A stretch of 28,652 bases of DNA from a virus: the IMG/VR virus record IMGVR_UViG_3300044641_002933, positions 1 to 28,652 of that record; one strand, given 5' to 3'. The position numbers and the translations under genes were made by a program. Of the stretch, positions 1 to 7,544 are shown piece after piece. The number at the start of each line of letters is the position of its first letter. The stretch's first letter is position 1. Below the pieces are notes generated by a model, which was not told where the DNA came from, did no database searches, and was given only the letters and a program-made list of their open reading frames with translations.

Positions 1-2
1 AT

Positions 3-149
3 TCTACAGAGAACATTACATCTTGGACAGCAATAGACGACCTTGATATGAGAAAACATCTATCAAACTTTGTTTGGGTTGAGGATTCAGAAAAGGGGTT
101 AAAGGAAGAAGGAATAAAGAAAAGGGTAATAAATTATTTATTAGAATAA
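3..149 (+). CDS. C-terminal end of an unknown protein (5' truncated by window edge)
   Basis: An open frame enters from the left edge and ends at a TAA at 147-149. The 48 visible residues are charged, contain SWTAIDDLDM, and end in a Lys-rich helix-like stretch (KEEGIKKRVINYLLE). I do not recognise a family. It has no start in the window, so it is treated as the 3' end of a longer gene. The 79 bases after it carry no clear hairpin, only an A-rich leader for the next gene. The open frame is short enough to be chance, but its composition matches the neighbouring phage genes. Confidence 0.55.
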   Translation, partial: STENITSWTAIDDLDMRKHLSNFVWVEDSEKGLKEEGIKKRVINYLLE

Positions 150-212
150 ATCTCCATCAAGACAATTTGTTTCAGGTTCAAAAAATAATTTTAAGATAAA
201 AAAAATAAAAGA

Positions 213-219
213 TATTTAT
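213..219 (+). promoter_or_regulatory. TATTTAT element upstream of the first Thr/Pro-rich gene
   Basis: TATTTAT (extended TATTTATA) lies 9 bases before the ATG at 229 in an otherwise A-rich leader. It is one of about thirteen copies placed just upstream of genes in the coding orientation in this window. A phage promoter core or an AT-rich start signal is inferred, not shown. Confidence 0.4.
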
Positions 220-228
220 ATAAAAAAA

Positions 229-792
229 ATGCCAAATTGTAACTACTTCAGTGTTGTAAATTATAATAATGTCCAAGAAGGATATTACAGTTGGACTGGG
301 TGTACGGGAGATATTAACATATCTACGATTGGTACCCTTCAAACTCAATATGTTTGTGCTCAAGATGTTGTGGAAGAATATTATGGCGCACCTCTGGACA
401 TTACAAATGAAGGGTTATGTCCATCAAGTACACCAACACCAACTGTAACACCTACGCCAACTCCAACACCTGTAACACCTACCCCAACTCCAACACCTGT
501 TACACCTACCCCAACCCCAACACCAAGTGTAACTCCAATTGTTATTTTCACATATAATTTATGGGCTGGAGGATATTATCAAAATGCTTGTGAAGCTGCG
601 GGCATGTTCTCAAATCCTGCAAATGTAACAATATATGTTACAAAACCATTTGAATTATTGGTTCCTGGCGATAATGTGTTTGGTAATTCGTCATTAACTA
701 TACCCCCAATCAATTCTAATTTCACTATTAGTAATGGTTCTAGATTCATTCAAATTAGTGGAACTTTAATTTTGAATGTCGGAGTATGTTAA
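229..792 (+). CDS. Thr/Pro-rich two-domain virion protein (mucin-like linker)
   Basis: A 187-aa protein with three visible parts. Residues 1-65 form a Cys/Tyr/Asn-rich N-terminal domain with several Cys (C4, C25, C43, C64). Residues 66-103 are an extended Thr-Pro linker. Residues 104-187 form a C-terminal domain rich in beta-forming and Asn/Gly residues, ending in Cys. There is no signal peptide or membrane segment. The linker is built from three 27-nt units encoding V-T-P-T-P-T-P-T-P. Such linkers are common in phage fibres and surface adhesins, and a virion-surface role is inferred. The next gene encodes a second Thr/Pro-rich protein, and a polypeptide GlcNAc-transferase-like gene follows, so the linker is a candidate O-glycosylation substrate. 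The exact function is unknown. Confidence 0.8.
   Translation: MPNCNYFSVVNYNNVQEGYYSWTGCTGDINISTIGTLQTQYVCAQDVVEEYYGAPLDITNEGLCPSSTPTPTVTPTPTPTPVTPTPTPTPVTPTPTPTPSVTPIVIFTYNLWAGGYYQNACEAAGMFSNPANVTIYVTKPFELLVPGDNVFGNSSLTIPPINSNFTISNGSRFIQISGTLILNVGVC
445..525 (+). repeat. Three tandem 27-bp units encoding VTPTPTPTP
   Basis: Three in-frame copies (445-471, 472-498, 499-525) differ by only a few third-codon-position changes. Each encodes nine residues, V-T-P-T-P-T-P-T-P. This is a coding minisatellite whose copy number could vary by slippage or recombination, changing linker length without breaking the frame. Confidence 0.9.
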
Positions 793-830
793 TTAATCAA
801 AAATAATGGATTTTTTTAAGAACATTACAA

Positions 831-837
831 TATTTAT
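831..837 (+). promoter_or_regulatory. TATTTAT element upstream of the second Thr/Pro-rich gene
   Basis: TATTTAT (TATTTATAATAAAA context) lies 15 bases before the ATG at 853, inside the 60-base gap between the two Thr/Pro-rich genes. It matches the recurrent element seen before most transcription units here. The promoter role is inferred. Confidence 0.4.
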
Positions 838-852
838 AATAAAACAATTAAA

Positions 853-1179
853 ATGGCTTGTAGTAAATATACTTTAACAAATACGGGTTCAACCGTAGTA
901 AACTTCAATTATAGAAGATGTGACGATTCAATGTGGGAATACCAAGTAAATCTTGACCCTAACGAAACTAAAAATATTTGGTTAATAAACGACACTTACA
1001 GTATTGCACCATCATTTAATGGTAGTGTTTATTTGGTTGATGACGGAGCATATCCATTGACTCCAACTCCATCACCTTCAATTACTGCAACCCCAACACC
1101 TACGGTTACTCCAACAATAACACCAACAACCTCGGTTACACCAACAAAAACACCGACACCAACTCCAACACAACCATAA
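853..1179 (+). CDS. Small Thr/Pro-tailed virion-type protein
   Basis: A 108-aa protein. Residues 1-67 look like a small beta domain, with motifs VVNFNYRRCDD, Asn/Thr-rich strands and a YLVDDG segment. Residues 68-108 are a Thr/Pro/Ser tail with no further fold, ending TPTPTPTQP. Unlike its neighbour, the Thr/Pro segment is C-terminal rather than a linker. The tail is about 40% Thr/Ser, typical of mucin-like stalks. There is no signal peptide. It is followed at 1201 by a strong terminator, so 229-1179 probably forms one transcriptional block separate from the glycosyltransferase genes. A surface-exposed virion protein is inferred from this architecture; no specific family is recognised. Confidence 0.78.
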   Translation: MACSKYTLTNTGSTVVNFNYRRCDDSMWEYQVNLDPNETKNIWLINDTYSIAPSFNGSVYLVDDGAYPLTPTPSPSITATPTPTVTPTITPTTSVTPTKTPTPTPTQP

Positions 1180-1200
1180 AACATTAGAATATTTTAAATA

Positions 1201-1235
1201 AACCCTTCACCTTCGTGGAGGGTTTTTTATTTTTA
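1201..1235 (+). terminator. Rho-independent terminator after the Thr/Pro-rich genes
   Basis: A 10-bp stem (AACCCTTCAC with GTGGAGGGTT, one G-T wobble) encloses a CTTC loop at 1211-1214 and is followed by a T-rich tract. It begins 21 bases after the stop at 1179. It separates the Thr/Pro-rich genes from the glycosyltransferase run. Confidence 0.9.
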
Positions 1236-1254
1236 TGTTTAAAATATAATATAC

Positions 1255-2520
1255 ATGAAAATATTCGTTCAAATTGCGTCTTACAGAGACCCTCAGTTGG
1301 TTTTTACTATTAAAGACATGTTGGAAAACGCCAAAAAACCAAATAACCTTGTTATCGGTATTGCAAGACAATATAGTCCTGAAGATGGGTTTGATAACTT
1401 AGATGAATATAAAGATGACAAAAGATTTAGAATATTAGATATTCCATATCAAGATGCCAAAGGTGTGTGTTGGGCAAGACACCAAGTCCAACAACTTTAT
1501 AAAGGTGAAACATACACATTACAAATTGACTCTCACATGAGATTTGTTAAGGATTGGGATGATATCCTTATCAAAATGATAAAGGGGTTACAGAAGGACG
1601 GTTATAAAAAGCCTCTACTTACGGGCTACGTTCCTTCTTTTGACCCCGAGAATGACCCAGCAGGAAGAGCAACCGATGCATGGAGAATGGTGTTTGACCG
1701 TTTTATTCCTGAAGGTGCCGTATTCTTCTTACCTGAAACAATTCCAGGTTGGAGAGAAATGAAAAAACCCGTAACCGCAAGATTTTACTCAGCTCACTTC
1801 TGCTTTACATTAGGACAATTCTCAACTGAGGTTCAACATAACCCTGAATATTATTTCCATGGAGAAGAAATTTCAATTGCGGTAAGAGCTTATACTTGGG
1901 GTTATGATTTATTCCATCCACACATTCCTGTTGTTTATCATGAATACACTCGTAAAGGTAGAACAAAACAATGGGATGACGATAAAAGTTGGGGACAAAA
2001 AAATAGTCACTCACATTTAACAAATAGAAAACTATTTGGCATGGATGGTGAAAAACAAGAAGGTCACGATGGTCCTTATGGTTTTGGACCTGTTAGAACT
2101 TTAACAGATTATGAAAAATACTCGGGTATTCTTTTTTCAAAAAGAGCAATTGATAAACACACTTTAGATAAGAATTACCCACCTAATCCATATAACTTTG
2201 AAACAGAACAAGAATGGAGAGATAGTTTCTGTATGATGTTCAAACATTGTATTGATATTGGATATTCTCAAGTTCCTGAAACAGATTATGATTTTTGGGT
2301 TGTAGCATTCCACGGTAAAGATGATAAAACATTATTCCGTAAAGATGCAGACAAAAATGAAATTGCAGGTTTCATGAGAGACCCTGACAAATATTGTAAG
2401 GTATGGAGAGAATTTCAAACTGATGAATTACCATCACATTGGGTTGTTTGGCCACACTCAGAATCAAAAGGATGGTGTGATAGAATTACAGGTCAATTAA
2501 CACATAATACGGTTAGTTAA
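1255..2520 (+). CDS. Polypeptide GlcNAc-transferase-like glycosyltransferase (GT60 / Pfam GlcNAc type)
   Basis: A 421-aa protein with hallmarks of the GlcNAc glycosyltransferase family (GT60, which includes Dictyostelium Skp1 and trypanosome polypeptide GlcNAc-transferases). These are an N-terminal IASYRDPQL strand, GVCWARHQVQQLYKGE around residues 70-85, and LQIDSHMRF around 89-97, whose D92-S-H94 is the DxD-like metal/nucleotide-sugar site. Later GEE and HxY-type motifs (FHGEEISIAVRAY; VYHEYTR) also fit. In eukaryotes this family transfers GlcNAc from UDP-GlcNAc to hydroxyproline or Thr. It has no membrane segment, so a cytoplasmic enzyme is expected. It heads a run of five glycosyltransferase-type genes and follows two Thr/Pro-rich proteins, so those are plausible acceptors. 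Family call strong; substrate inferred. Confidence 0.88.
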   Translation: MKIFVQIASYRDPQLVFTIKDMLENAKKPNNLVIGIARQYSPEDGFDNLDEYKDDKRFRILDIPYQDAKGVCWARHQVQQLYKGETYTLQIDSHMRFVKDWDDILIKMIKGLQKDGYKKPLLTGYVPSFDPENDPAGRATDAWRMVFDRFIPEGAVFFLPETIPGWREMKKPVTARFYSAHFCFTLGQFSTEVQHNPEYYFHGEEISIAVRAYTWGYDLFHPHIPVVYHEYTRKGRTKQWDDDKSWGQKNSHSHLTNRKLFGMDGEKQEGHDGPYGFGPVRTLTDYEKYSGILFSKRAIDKHTLDKNYPPNPYNFETEQEWRDSFCMMFKHCIDIGYSQVPETDYDFWVVAFHGKDDKTLFRKDADKNEIAGFMRDPDKYCKVWREFQTDELPSHWVVWPHSESKGWCDRITGQLTHNTVS

Positions 2521-2533
2521 GAAAGAAAATAGT

Positions 2534-3241
2534 ATGAGTTACGCAATTGCAACCTTTTGTTATGGTGAAAGATATTATGACCAAACAAATAGAATGATAG
2601 AATCATTTAAAAAAATTAAAGACATACCAAAAATTTTTGTTGTTACAGATAAACCAGAATCAATCACTAAAGAAGATTTTGTATTTGTATGTCACATTAA
2701 AGAATATGACGAAAAATATTCCACATATAGCACAAATTATTATGATTTTGATTTTTCAGTTAAAAGATTTTCAGTAAAATTTGCGTTAGATAGTGGATAC
2801 ACTAAGATAATCTTAGTTGATACAGATGTTATTCCAAACGAAACTTTATTTACTGAAAAAAACATATTAGATTGTTTTATTTCTAATGGTATTTCAGGAC
2901 AAGTGACATATCTATTTGAGGAAGAAATGGAACGTAATAGTATGTTAGGTGAAAGATTTAATTATTATGAGTCAAAATTTAATGTTAACTATAATAAAAA
3001 AGATATGTGGATGCCCGAAGATTGTATTCAATTTTTAGATATTGAAAAAGAAAAGTTTTATTCCTTTTTAACTACTTGGGACAAATGTATTGAAATTAAA
3101 TATTCTGACAACTTACGTAACACGCCAGCAGGAAATATTGACGAAATGTGTTTTTCCGCATTTCATAACGAAATTGAATTACATAATAATTCTAACAAAC
3201 ACATAAATCTATTAATCCCCAATCACGACAAATGGTATTAA
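2534..3241 (+). CDS. Putative GT-A-fold glycosyltransferase
   Basis: A 235-aa protein starting MSYAIATFCYGERYYDQTNR, a beginning typical of nucleotide-sugar transferases. An IILVDTDV segment at about residues 92-99 gives a DxD motif placed as in GT-A enzymes. A later region contains acidic and aromatic residues (FLDIEKEKFYSFL) and GNIDEMCFSAFHNE near 195-208. The donor and acceptor cannot be told. It begins 13 bases after the preceding stop, and its own end overlaps the next gene by 10 bases, so it is part of one translationally coupled operon. The glycosyltransferase call rests mainly on the DxD motif, the N-terminus and the context. Confidence 0.6.
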   Translation: MSYAIATFCYGERYYDQTNRMIESFKKIKDIPKIFVVTDKPESITKEDFVFVCHIKEYDEKYSTYSTNYYDFDFSVKRFSVKFALDSGYTKIILVDTDVIPNETLFTEKNILDCFISNGISGQVTYLFEEEMERNSMLGERFNYYESKFNVNYNKKDMWMPEDCIQFLDIEKEKFYSFLTTWDKCIEIKYSDNLRNTPAGNIDEMCFSAFHNEIELHNNSNKHINLLIPNHDKWY

Positions 3242-4077
3242 AAATTGTAACATCAGTATATGAATTAAACTATGAAGATTCCCGTGGAGGTATGGTATAT
3301 AAATCATATCCACTATTAAGTCAAACATTACGTAATATAATTTTTGATGGGTTTGAATATGTCATTTATACTGACCAACACACTTACGACAAGTATTACT
3401 TAGGTGACGAATTTAACCAACCCAATGTAACAATAAAGATTCAAGAATTAAATTCTAAAAATTATCTTGATAATATAAACCCAATTAGAATGTCCAACTT
3501 TTCGGACGGAGAAATTTACGATAGAATTTATTGTGTTAAAAATTACATAGAAGTTATTTTTAATAAATTACAATTTTTACTTGACGAATGTGAAGATAAT
3601 AAAAATGTCGTATGGATTGATTCAGGATTATTTGGAACTAGTTGTCACGACAGGTGGAGAGATTACATTAATGTTTTTGCCCATTCAGAATTATTTTTAA
3701 ACAAAATAAATGAAAAAATATCCGAAAATGGATTTATTTGTTTACGAGGTGAATCCATTCAAGTTAACTATGAATTGAAAGATGTTCTCGTTAATATGTT
3801 TAACACTGATTTTAAATTGGTCCCTGGTGGTTTATTTGGTGGAACAAGTGAAGAGGTTAAAAAAGTTTTATCTAACTATCCTTCAATTTTTGAAAAGTAT
3901 TATCAAACAACTAATAAGTTAATTAGCGAACAAGAAGTACTATCAATATTAACCCATACCAACGATGTTAAGTTTTTTAATTTTGGTGATTGGTTGGATT
4001 TACAAAGAAGTATTTTGGAAATTATGGATTTGTTGGATGTGAATAAATATAAAATAGATGAAAAATACGATGTATAA
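3232..4077 (+). CDS. HtrL/YibB-like putative glycosyltransferase
   Basis: A 281-aa protein resembling the HtrL/YibB family. It opens LKIVTSVYELN and has VVWIDSGLFG at about residues 124-134, where Asp gives the nucleotide-sugar site. It also has LVPGGLFGGT near 197-206 and an SEQEVLSIL segment after it. The same WIDxG and GGxFGG signature pair occurs in the N-terminal half of the gene at 4633, so the two are likely paralogous. The start is an ATG lying inside the last codons of the upstream gene (10-base overlap), consistent with coupling. The family is usually linked to surface-polysaccharide loci. The acceptor in this phage is unknown. Confidence 0.65.
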   Translation: MVLKIVTSVYELNYEDSRGGMVYKSYPLLSQTLRNIIFDGFEYVIYTDQHTYDKYYLGDEFNQPNVTIKIQELNSKNYLDNINPIRMSNFSDGEIYDRIYCVKNYIEVIFNKLQFLLDECEDNKNVVWIDSGLFGTSCHDRWRDYINVFAHSELFLNKINEKISENGFICLRGESIQVNYELKDVLVNMFNTDFKLVPGGLFGGTSEEVKKVLSNYPSIFEKYYQTTNKLISEQEVLSILTHTNDVKFFNFGDWLDLQRSILEIMDLLDVNKYKIDEKYDV

Positions 4078-4636
4078 TCCGTCTTTTAATATTGTATGCA
4101 CAACTATTGGGCGCGAGTCATTACCAAGATTAATTGATAGTTTTAAAAATCAATTATTACCTGATGATACTTTCACCATAATATCCGACACTAATCATGA
4201 GTTTGTAAAAAACGTTCTGTCCAATTATAATTTCAATTTTAAATTAAATCATATCATTAATGATGGTGAAGTATTGGGGAAATACGGACATCCTTTGTTA
4301 AATAAATACATTAATAACCTTGAGGGTGATTTTATTATGTTTGCAGACGATGACGATTATTATGTTGACGATGCATTTGAAAATATTAGAAAATATGTTG
4401 TAGAAAAAAAATTATATGTTTTTAAACATAAATGGGGAGACACAATTAATTGGACAGTAAAAGAAATGACACTTGGAAATATTGGTAAATGCATGGGGGT
4501 TATTCCTAACACAAAAACTCTACCTATGTTCCAAGAAAATATATTTGGAGATGGGTTATTTTATGAGGATTTAGCCAAAATATTTGAGTATGAATTTGTT
4601 GATAAAATAATATATAAAGTAAGAGATACAATATGA
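4058..4636 (+). CDS. GT2-like glycosyltransferase
   Basis: A 192-aa protein with a GT2 (GT-A) core. It has an N-terminal NIVCTTIGRESLPRLIDSFK, typical of family 2 enzymes, and FADDDDYYVDDA at about residues 95-106 carrying the DxD metal site. At 192 residues it is short for GT2 and may be a minimal catalytic domain. ATG codons at 4058 and 4070 are both possible starts; the second would overlap the upstream stop by 8 bases. Its end overlaps the next gene by the four bases ATGA, a classic coupling junction. The donor sugar and acceptor are not evident from the sequence. Confidence 0.7.
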   Translation: MKNTMYNPSFNIVCTTIGRESLPRLIDSFKNQLLPDDTFTIISDTNHEFVKNVLSNYNFNFKLNHIINDGEVLGKYGHPLLNKYINNLEGDFIMFADDDDYYVDDAFENIRKYVVEKKLYVFKHKWGDTINWTVKEMTLGNIGKCMGVIPNTKTLPMFQENIFGDGLFYEDLAKIFEYEFVDKIIYKVRDTI

Positions 4637-6312
4637 GTAAGATAACATTAGTCACAGGACTTTGGAATATTAAAAGAGATGAACTAACTGAAGGTTGGTC
4701 TCGTTCATTCCAACATTATTTAGATAAATTTGAGCAACTATTACAAGTTGAGAACCCAATGATTATTTTTGGTGATTCCGATTTAGAATCTTTTGTATTT
4801 GAAAGAAGAAGTCGCGAAAACACTCAATTCATTGCTCGTAGTCAAGACTGGTTTAAAAATAATGACTTTTATAATAAAATTCAAGAAATAAGAAATAATC
4901 CTGAATGGTATAATCTTGCGGGATGGTTACCTGAATCAACTCAAGCAAAATTGGATATGTATAATCCTTTAGTAATGTCTAAAATGTTTTTACTAAATGA
5001 TGCCAGAATTATGGACCAATTCAATTCAGAGATGATGTTTTGGATTGATGCGGGATTAACTAATACTGTTCATCCCGGATATTTTACTCACGACAAAGTG
5101 TTAGAAAAATTACCAAAATATATTTCAAAATTTTCATTTGTTTGTTTTCCATATGAGGCGAATACTGAAATACATGGATTTGAATTTAATAAGTTAAATT
5201 CTGTTGCGGGTTCAAAAGTTGATAAGGTTGCCAGAGGTGGATTTTTTGGAGGACCAAAACATACCATAACAGACATGAATGGAATATATTATAATTTTCT
5301 AAAAACTACATTAGAAGAAGGTTATATGGGTACTGAAGAATCTATTTTTAGTATTATGTGTTACACTCATTCCGATTTAATTAATTATTTTGAGATTGAA
5401 TCTAATGGTTTATTTGGTAAATTTTTTGAGGATTTAAAAAATGATGAATTAGTTGTTAAGTCGGAAGGTGCTAAAGAAGTCGTTGTTAATAACTTGGACA
5501 CAAATAAGGTTGGTTTATATGTTATAACATTTAATAGTCCAAAACAATTTGAAACACTAATACAATCAATGTTAGAATACGATAAAGATTTTATTATTAA
5601 ACCGAAAAAGTTTTTATTAGATAATTCAACTGATTTATCAACAACACCAAGATATAAAGAACTTTGTGATGAATATGGTTTTGAACATATTAAAAAAGAT
5701 AATTTAGGTATCTGTGGTGGAAGACAGTGGATTGCAGAGCATTTTCAAAATGAAACTGATTTAGATTTTTATTTGTTTTTTGAAGACGATATGTTCTTTT
5801 ATCCTAAAGAAGGTGATGTATGTCGTAATGGATTTAACCGATATGTCCCAAATTTATATACCAAAACACTTCAAATTGTTAAAAAAGAAAACTTTGATTT
5901 TTTAAAATTAAACTTTAGTGAGTTTTTTGGAGATAACGGAACTCAATGGGCGTGGTATAATGTCCCACAACATATTAGAGAACAATATTGGCCAGGTAAG
6001 AATAGATTACCAGAACAAGGATTAGACCCAAATGCTCCAAGAGCTGTTTATAATTCTGTCAACACATATCAAGGAGTACCATATGTAACAGGTGAAATTT
6101 ATTATTGTAATTGGCCTCAAATAGTTAGTAGAACAGGTAATCAAAAAATGTTTTTAGACACAACTTGGGCTCATAGTTTTGAACAAACGTGGATGAGTCA
6201 CATGTATCAGTTAGTTAAAAATGGTAGTTTATATCCCGGATTATTACTTATGACACCAACTGAACACGATAGATTTGACCATTATGAAAGAAGTTTAAGA
6301 AAGGAAAGTTAA
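4633..6312 (+). CDS. Bifunctional protein: HtrL/YibB-like domain fused to a GT2-like domain
   Basis: A 559-aa protein with two apparent glycosyltransferase domains. Residues about 1-260 contain MMFWIDAGLT (about 135-143) and a GGFFGGPKH motif, as in HtrL/YibB-like proteins, then a GTEESIFSIM segment. Residues about 295-559 start a second fold: YVITFNSPKQFETLIQSML, then NLGICGGRQWIAEHF, then FYLFFEDDMFF near 380-388, matching a GT2 core with an acidic metal site. A YVTGEIYYCNWPQ stretch follows. The start overlaps the upstream stop as ATGA. This is the last gene of the run, and its stop overlaps the convergent HNH gene by 4 bases. A fused enzyme adding two sugars in sequence is possible but inferred. 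Confidence 0.68.
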   Translation: MSKITLVTGLWNIKRDELTEGWSRSFQHYLDKFEQLLQVENPMIIFGDSDLESFVFERRSRENTQFIARSQDWFKNNDFYNKIQEIRNNPEWYNLAGWLPESTQAKLDMYNPLVMSKMFLLNDARIMDQFNSEMMFWIDAGLTNTVHPGYFTHDKVLEKLPKYISKFSFVCFPYEANTEIHGFEFNKLNSVAGSKVDKVARGGFFGGPKHTITDMNGIYYNFLKTTLEEGYMGTEESIFSIMCYTHSDLINYFEIESNGLFGKFFEDLKNDELVVKSEGAKEVVVNNLDTNKVGLYVITFNSPKQFETLIQSMLEYDKDFIIKPKKFLLDNSTDLSTTPRYKELCDEYGFEHIKKDNLGICGGRQWIAEHFQNETDLDFYLFFEDDMFFYPKEGDVCRNGFNRYVPNLYTKTLQIVKKENFDFLKLNFSEFFGDNGTQWAWYNVPQHIREQYWPGKNRLPEQGLDPNAPRAVYNSVNTYQGVPYVTGEIYYCNWPQIVSRTGNQKMFLDTTWAHSFEQTWMSHMYQLVKNGSLYPGLLLMTPTEHDRFDHYERSLRKES

Positions 6313-6959
6313 ATTAATATTTTATCACTTTTTTTAAGATTATCTTCGGCCCATAACGGTTGTAAATTTGTATAATGACAAAGTTTATAAATTTCTTCTT
6401 CAGTTTTGGCAGAAGATAATGGAATGATGTGGTCAATGTGCCATTTACCCTGATTACCCCAAGACATTCCTTCCGTAAATTTTCGTTCTAAATGTTCTTT
6501 AAGAGATTCTGGAGAACACCCAATAATATTAAATGTGGGATTATTTTTTGTTATGTTTTTTGTGATGAGGAATGTTCTAACTCTATTTCTTATATTGTGA
6601 GATAATTTATACAAACTATCACTATTATATCTAAACATCACATAATCTGAATAATAAGTTTTATTATTGAGATAATATTTTTTATTATACCCCGGATTTA
6701 AATTATTAAATTTTATTTTATAATCTAAAAATTTTTTTTCATTATTTTTATAATATTTTTTATTATAATCTGTATTTTTAGAAAACCACTTGTTATTATA
6801 CTCTTGTTTTTTTTGTGGGTGTTTTTTAATATAATCTCTATTTTTTAAACACCAACAAATCTTACATTCATTCCTATGACCATCTTTGGAATCTTTTCTT
6901 TTATTAAATTCGCAAAGTCCCTTTTCTTCTTTACACTTACTACAAATCTTTTTTTCCAT
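6309..6959 (-). CDS. HNH endonuclease with N-terminal zinc ribbon (homing-type)
   Basis: A 216-aa protein. Residues 1-37 carry a Zn-binding pattern C6-x2-C9 and C32-x2-C35. Residues about 38-110 are Lys/Tyr/Asn-rich with repeated YNKKYY-like units, probably a DNA-contacting spacer. Residues about 140-216 form the HNH nuclease: WHIDHIIPLS (H174, D176, H177), then NLQPLW (N198) and DNLKKSD (N207), the expected beta-beta-alpha metal residues. Free-standing enzymes of this kind are common mobile genes in T4-like phages. It starts inside the end of the RHH gene 6940-7095 (20-base overlap), so the two are likely co-expressed. It is convergent with the glycosyltransferase operon. Confidence 0.85.
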   Translation of the reverse strand: MEKKICSKCKEEKGLCEFNKRKDSKDGHRNECKICWCLKNRDYIKKHPQKKQEYNNKWFSKNTDYNKKYYKNNEKKFLDYKIKFNNLNPGYNKKYYLNNKTYYSDYVMFRYNSDSLYKLSHNIRNRVRTFLITKNITKNNPTFNIIGCSPESLKEHLERKFTEGMSWGNQGKWHIDHIIPLSSAKTEEEIYKLCHYTNLQPLWAEDNLKKSDKILI

Positions 6960-7095
6960 AATACTCTCTAAGTAATTTATTTATTAATGATGACTTTTTG
7001 GTTTTATCTTCAACCATTCTATCAAATAATTCTCGGTCTAAACTAATACCGAACTTAATTTTACAATCTTTTTCTTGTTTTTTTGGTCTTCCCAT
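6940..7095 (-). CDS. Ribbon-helix-helix DNA-binding protein (51 aa)
   Basis: A small gene of 51 codons starting at the CAT at 7093-7095 and ending at a TAG read from 6942 to 6940. The protein has the standard RHH layout: a basic N-arm (MGRPKKQEK), a beta strand (KIKFGISLD), helix 1 (RELFDRMVED) and helix 2 (SSLINKLLREYYG). It would bind DNA as a dimer. Its last 20 bases overlap the start of the HNH gene, so it probably acts with, or controls, that gene. A TATTTAT element at 7101-7107 lies five bases upstream of its ATG. Its target is unknown; its own promoter is the simplest guess. Confidence 0.82.
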   Translation of the reverse strand: MGRPKKQEKDCKIKFGISLDRELFDRMVEDKTKKSSLINKLLREYYGKKDL

Positions 7096-7100
7096 ATAAT

Positions 7101-7107
7101 ATAAATA
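7101..7107 (-). promoter_or_regulatory. TATTTAT element upstream of the RHH gene (minus strand)
   Basis: Read on the minus strand this is TATTTAT (TATTTATATTAT context), five bases upstream of the ATG at 7095. Just behind it, CAAATATA at 7112-7119 reads TATATTTG on the minus strand, a Bacteroidota -7 type box. The nearest TTTG is 23 bases away, which is slightly long. It faces the plus-strand element at 7156, making a divergent control region. Confidence 0.38.
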
Positions 7108-7155
7108 TCTGCAAATATAGTAAAAGTTTCACTATTATAAAACAAATTTACAATA

Positions 7156-7162
7156 TATTTAT
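7156..7162 (+). promoter_or_regulatory. TATTTAT element upstream of the baseplate-like gene at 7167
   Basis: TATTTAT sits four bases before the ATG at 7167. If it is a promoter core, the transcript would be leaderless or nearly so; otherwise it may be a translation-start signal. It is divergent from the copy at 7101-7107 (minus). Confidence 0.35.
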
Positions 7163-7166
7163 TGTT

Positions 7167-7544
7167 ATGGAATTTTACATAAAACAAAACGCAACTTTAC
7201 CAGTATTAAAAATGAGCGTGGTGAAAGATGGACGAGCAGGTTATCTACAACTGATGGAAGATTTGGCAGTTTCCACTATCTTTTTTACCATGATAGATGT
7301 AGAAACTGGAATTCCTAAAATTGTTTCAGCTCCTTGTGGTATTGTACCTTTAATATTACCTGTCGGTGCCACACCCGAATATTATGTATATTTTCAATTC
7401 ACTGCGAGGGATACAAATACACCAGGCAGATATCAAGGTCAATTTTTAATTAGGAATGACGAAGGTAATTTAATTCTTCCAATCAGAGAAGAATTATATA
7501 TCAACATCCAACCAAGTTTTATTTCAGAAACGGCTTGTTGTTAA
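7167..7544 (+). CDS. Small beta-rich baseplate/tail protein, BppU-N-like
   Basis: A 125-residue protein beginning MEFYIKQNATLPVL. I chose the ATG at 7167 over an in-frame ATG at 7083: the extra segment is Ile/Lys/Tyr-rich, unlike the rest, and lies across the divergent control region between this gene and the RHH gene. The protein looks like one Ig-like beta domain. It has alternating strands, an FFTMIDVETG element, an invariant-looking PGRYQGQFLI segment, and a final LPIREELYINI strand. This pattern resembles the N-terminal domain of baseplate upper proteins (BppU) and related tail attachments. It ends with a CC pair. The gene is not beside the main tail cluster, and its assignment as a tail component is tentative. 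Confidence 0.55.
   Translation: MEFYIKQNATLPVLKMSVVKDGRAGYLQLMEDLAVSTIFFTMIDVETGIPKIVSAPCGIVPLILPVGATPEYYVYFQFTARDTNTPGRYQGQFLIRNDEGNLILPIREELYINIQPSFISETACC

Noticed and set aside
445-525. CRISPR-like array
   Set aside because: The repeats are adjacent with no spacers and encode a Thr/Pro linker in frame.
7083-7166. Upstream ATG extension of the baseplate-like gene (adds 28 residues)
   Set aside because: The added segment is Ile/Lys/Tyr-rich, unlike the rest of the protein, and spans the divergent control region of the RHH gene. The ATG at 7167 fits better.
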